The notes beneath the pieces are model-generated. The model was given only the letters and a program-made list of their open reading frames with translations, had not been told where the DNA came from and did not search any database. From CBDANW01 sp965197825 (GTDB lineage: Bacteria > Acidobacteriota > Vicinamibacteria > Marinacidobacterales > DATDRI01): 64,000 nt of DNA. Of this stretch, positions 63,092 through 64,000 are shown piece by piece. The translations under genes were made by a program, and so were the position numbers. The stretch covers positions 1,984,001 to 2,048,000 of the forward strand of contig CBDANW010000002.1 in the NCBI GenBank assembly GCA_965197825.1, given 5' to 3'. Each line of letters opens with the position of its first letter. Position 1 is the first letter of the stretch.

Positions 63092-64000
63092 ATGCCCGAA
63101 TATCACGAAGAAGAGCTGCTCGGTAAGGCGTATGACAGCCGCCTGATGGCGCGGCTCCTTACCTACCTGGGGCCCTACCGCGCCTCGGTGGTCGTGGCCT
63201 TCATCTTGATCCTCGCGATCTCCGCGCTGAGGCTCGTCGGGCCGTATCTCACGAAGGTGGCGATCGACGACTACATCGCGGAGGGCGATCTCGCCGGCTT
63301 GAACCTCATCGCCGGGCTCTACATCTCCGCCCTCCTTGCGCAGTTCGTACTGTCTTACTTCCAGGTCTACGTCATGAACCTGACCGGCCAGCGAATCATG
63401 TTCGATATGCGCCGGGAGATATTCGGGCACCTGCAGAAGCTTCACCCCGCGTTTTTCGACCGGAATCCGGTGGGCCGTTTGATCACTCGAGTGACGACGG
63501 ACGTCGATGCCCTGAACGAGTTGTTCACCTCCGGTGTCGTCACCGTGTTCGGCGACATCTTCATGTTGGTCGGCATTATGGTCGTCCTGCTCTCCCTGAA
63601 CTGGAAGCTGGCCCTGGTGATCTTCGCCGTTCTCCCTCCGCTTTTCGCGGTATCGATCGTGTTCAAGCGTCGAGTTCGGGAGACGTACCGTAGGGTTCGC
63701 ACCCGCATCGCGGGTATCAACGCCTTCAATCAAGAGAGTATCTCGGGAATGGAAGTCGTTCAGCTCTTTGGCCAGGAGCCAAGGAAACTTGCTCAGTTCA
63801 GCAAGCTCAACCGCCGGCACATGGAAGCAAACCTCGATTCCATCCTCTACTATGCGCTCTTCTATCCAACCGTGGAGCTCGTGGGAGCGACCGCTATCGC
63901 CCTGATCATCTGGTACGGAGGCGGCCAGATCCTGGTCGGGGGATTGACACTAGGAGCGCTGGTGGCGTTCATCCAGTACTCGGAGAAGTTCTTTCGACCC
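63092..64000 (+). CDS. ABC exporter partner subunit, 5' part
   Basis: The ATG at 63092 follows the first gene by 3 bp. The 303 codons to the window edge encode the cytosolic N-terminus (MPEYHEEELLGKAYDSRLMA) and the membrane domain (VVAFILILAISALRLVGPYL, IFMLVGIMVVLLSLNWKLAL, VELVGATAIALIIWYGGGQI), including the coupling segment GISGMEVVQLFGQE-like motif. The ATPase domain lies beyond the window. The pair forms one transporter. Confidence 0.9.
   Translation, partial: MPEYHEEELLGKAYDSRLMARLLTYLGPYRASVVVAFILILAISALRLVGPYLTKVAIDDYIAEGDLAGLNLIAGLYISALLAQFVLSYFQVYVMNLTGQRIMFDMRREIFGHLQKLHPAFFDRNPVGRLITRVTTDVDALNELFTSGVVTVFGDIFMLVGIMVVLLSLNWKLALVIFAVLPPLFAVSIVFKRRVRETYRRVRTRIAGINAFNQESISGMEVVQLFGQEPRKLAQFSKLNRRHMEANLDSILYYALFYPTVELVGATAIALIIWYGGGQILVGGLTLGALVAFIQYSEKFFRP

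Noticed and set aside
62444..63820. A 458-codon minus-strand frame over the ABC genes
   Set aside because: A shadow of two conserved ABC exporter genes on the plus strand, without recognisable domains.

Overview
The window looks like chromosome from an uncultured, moderately high-GC bacterium, most likely an Acidobacteriota-like lineage. That is an inference from gene content: a futalosine-type menaquinone gene, Ser/Thr kinase remnants with TolB-like propellers, CstA, a Rho without its N-terminal helical domain, and acidobacterial-looking small secreted proteins. No rRNA or other marker is present to settle it. Housekeeping genes (mqnD, coaX, acnA, fpg, cstA, hisS, trmJ, rho, leuACD, nat, ssrA, ABC exporter genes) lie between mobile DNA and broken genes.

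Layout. 1-2.2 kb: a tandem universal stress protein gene split by an IS3-family element. 2.2-17.6 kb: mostly chromosomal genes (radical SAM, mqnD, coaX, acnA, DUF4013, fpg, SDR, cstA, hisS, trmJ), plus an AbiE-type toxin-antitoxin pair with a short toxin and a 159-bp MITE-like repeat. 17.6-19 kb: an IS256-family element. 19-24.1 kb: rho, a DUF72 gene, a formylglycine-generating-enzyme-like gene, a CxxC protein and a PLP Cys/Met-metabolism enzyme. 24.2-28.2 kb: three transposons nested inside one another (IS3 in IS256 in IS256), each inner junction proved by a target-site duplication. 28.2-28.9 kb: two truncated genes joined end to end. 29-37.8 kb: a leuACD operon with operator-like palindromes, an NhaC-type antiporter with an extra extracytoplasmic domain, arylamine N-acetyltransferase, and a metallopeptidase/ATP-grasp pair. 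37.9-40.5 kb: decayed BY-kinase, secreted-protein and DruA-like genes. 40.5-49.3 kb: an accessory segment bounded by a ~117-bp direct repeat that includes the 3' end of ssrA (tmRNA), so probably an ssrA-targeted island. It carries kinase, regulator and amidohydrolase debris, two copies of one IS256-family element and a third IS3 copy. 49.6-55.7 kb: a GAF protein, lytic transglycosylase, aminotransferase and large periplasmic-type protein. 55.7-60.8 kb: AtoE and AMP-ligase pseudogenes, the latter split by an IS66 element. 61-64 kb: a glutaredoxin and a heterodimeric ABC exporter pair; the second gene runs off the window.

The dominant theme is transposition and gene decay. Eight insertion sequences from three families occur, seven with readable boundaries and six of those with exact target duplications. 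More than ten genes carry frameshifts, nonsense codons or deletions. Single-base frameshifts in otherwise well-conserved genes (radical SAM, DUF72, transglycosylase, metallopeptidase) could be real decay or consensus errors, and the sequence alone cannot tell. No CRISPR array, tRNA or integrase gene was seen. No complete novel defence system is evident; the least understood intact-looking unit is the metallopeptidase/ATP-grasp pair at 35.7-37.8 kb.
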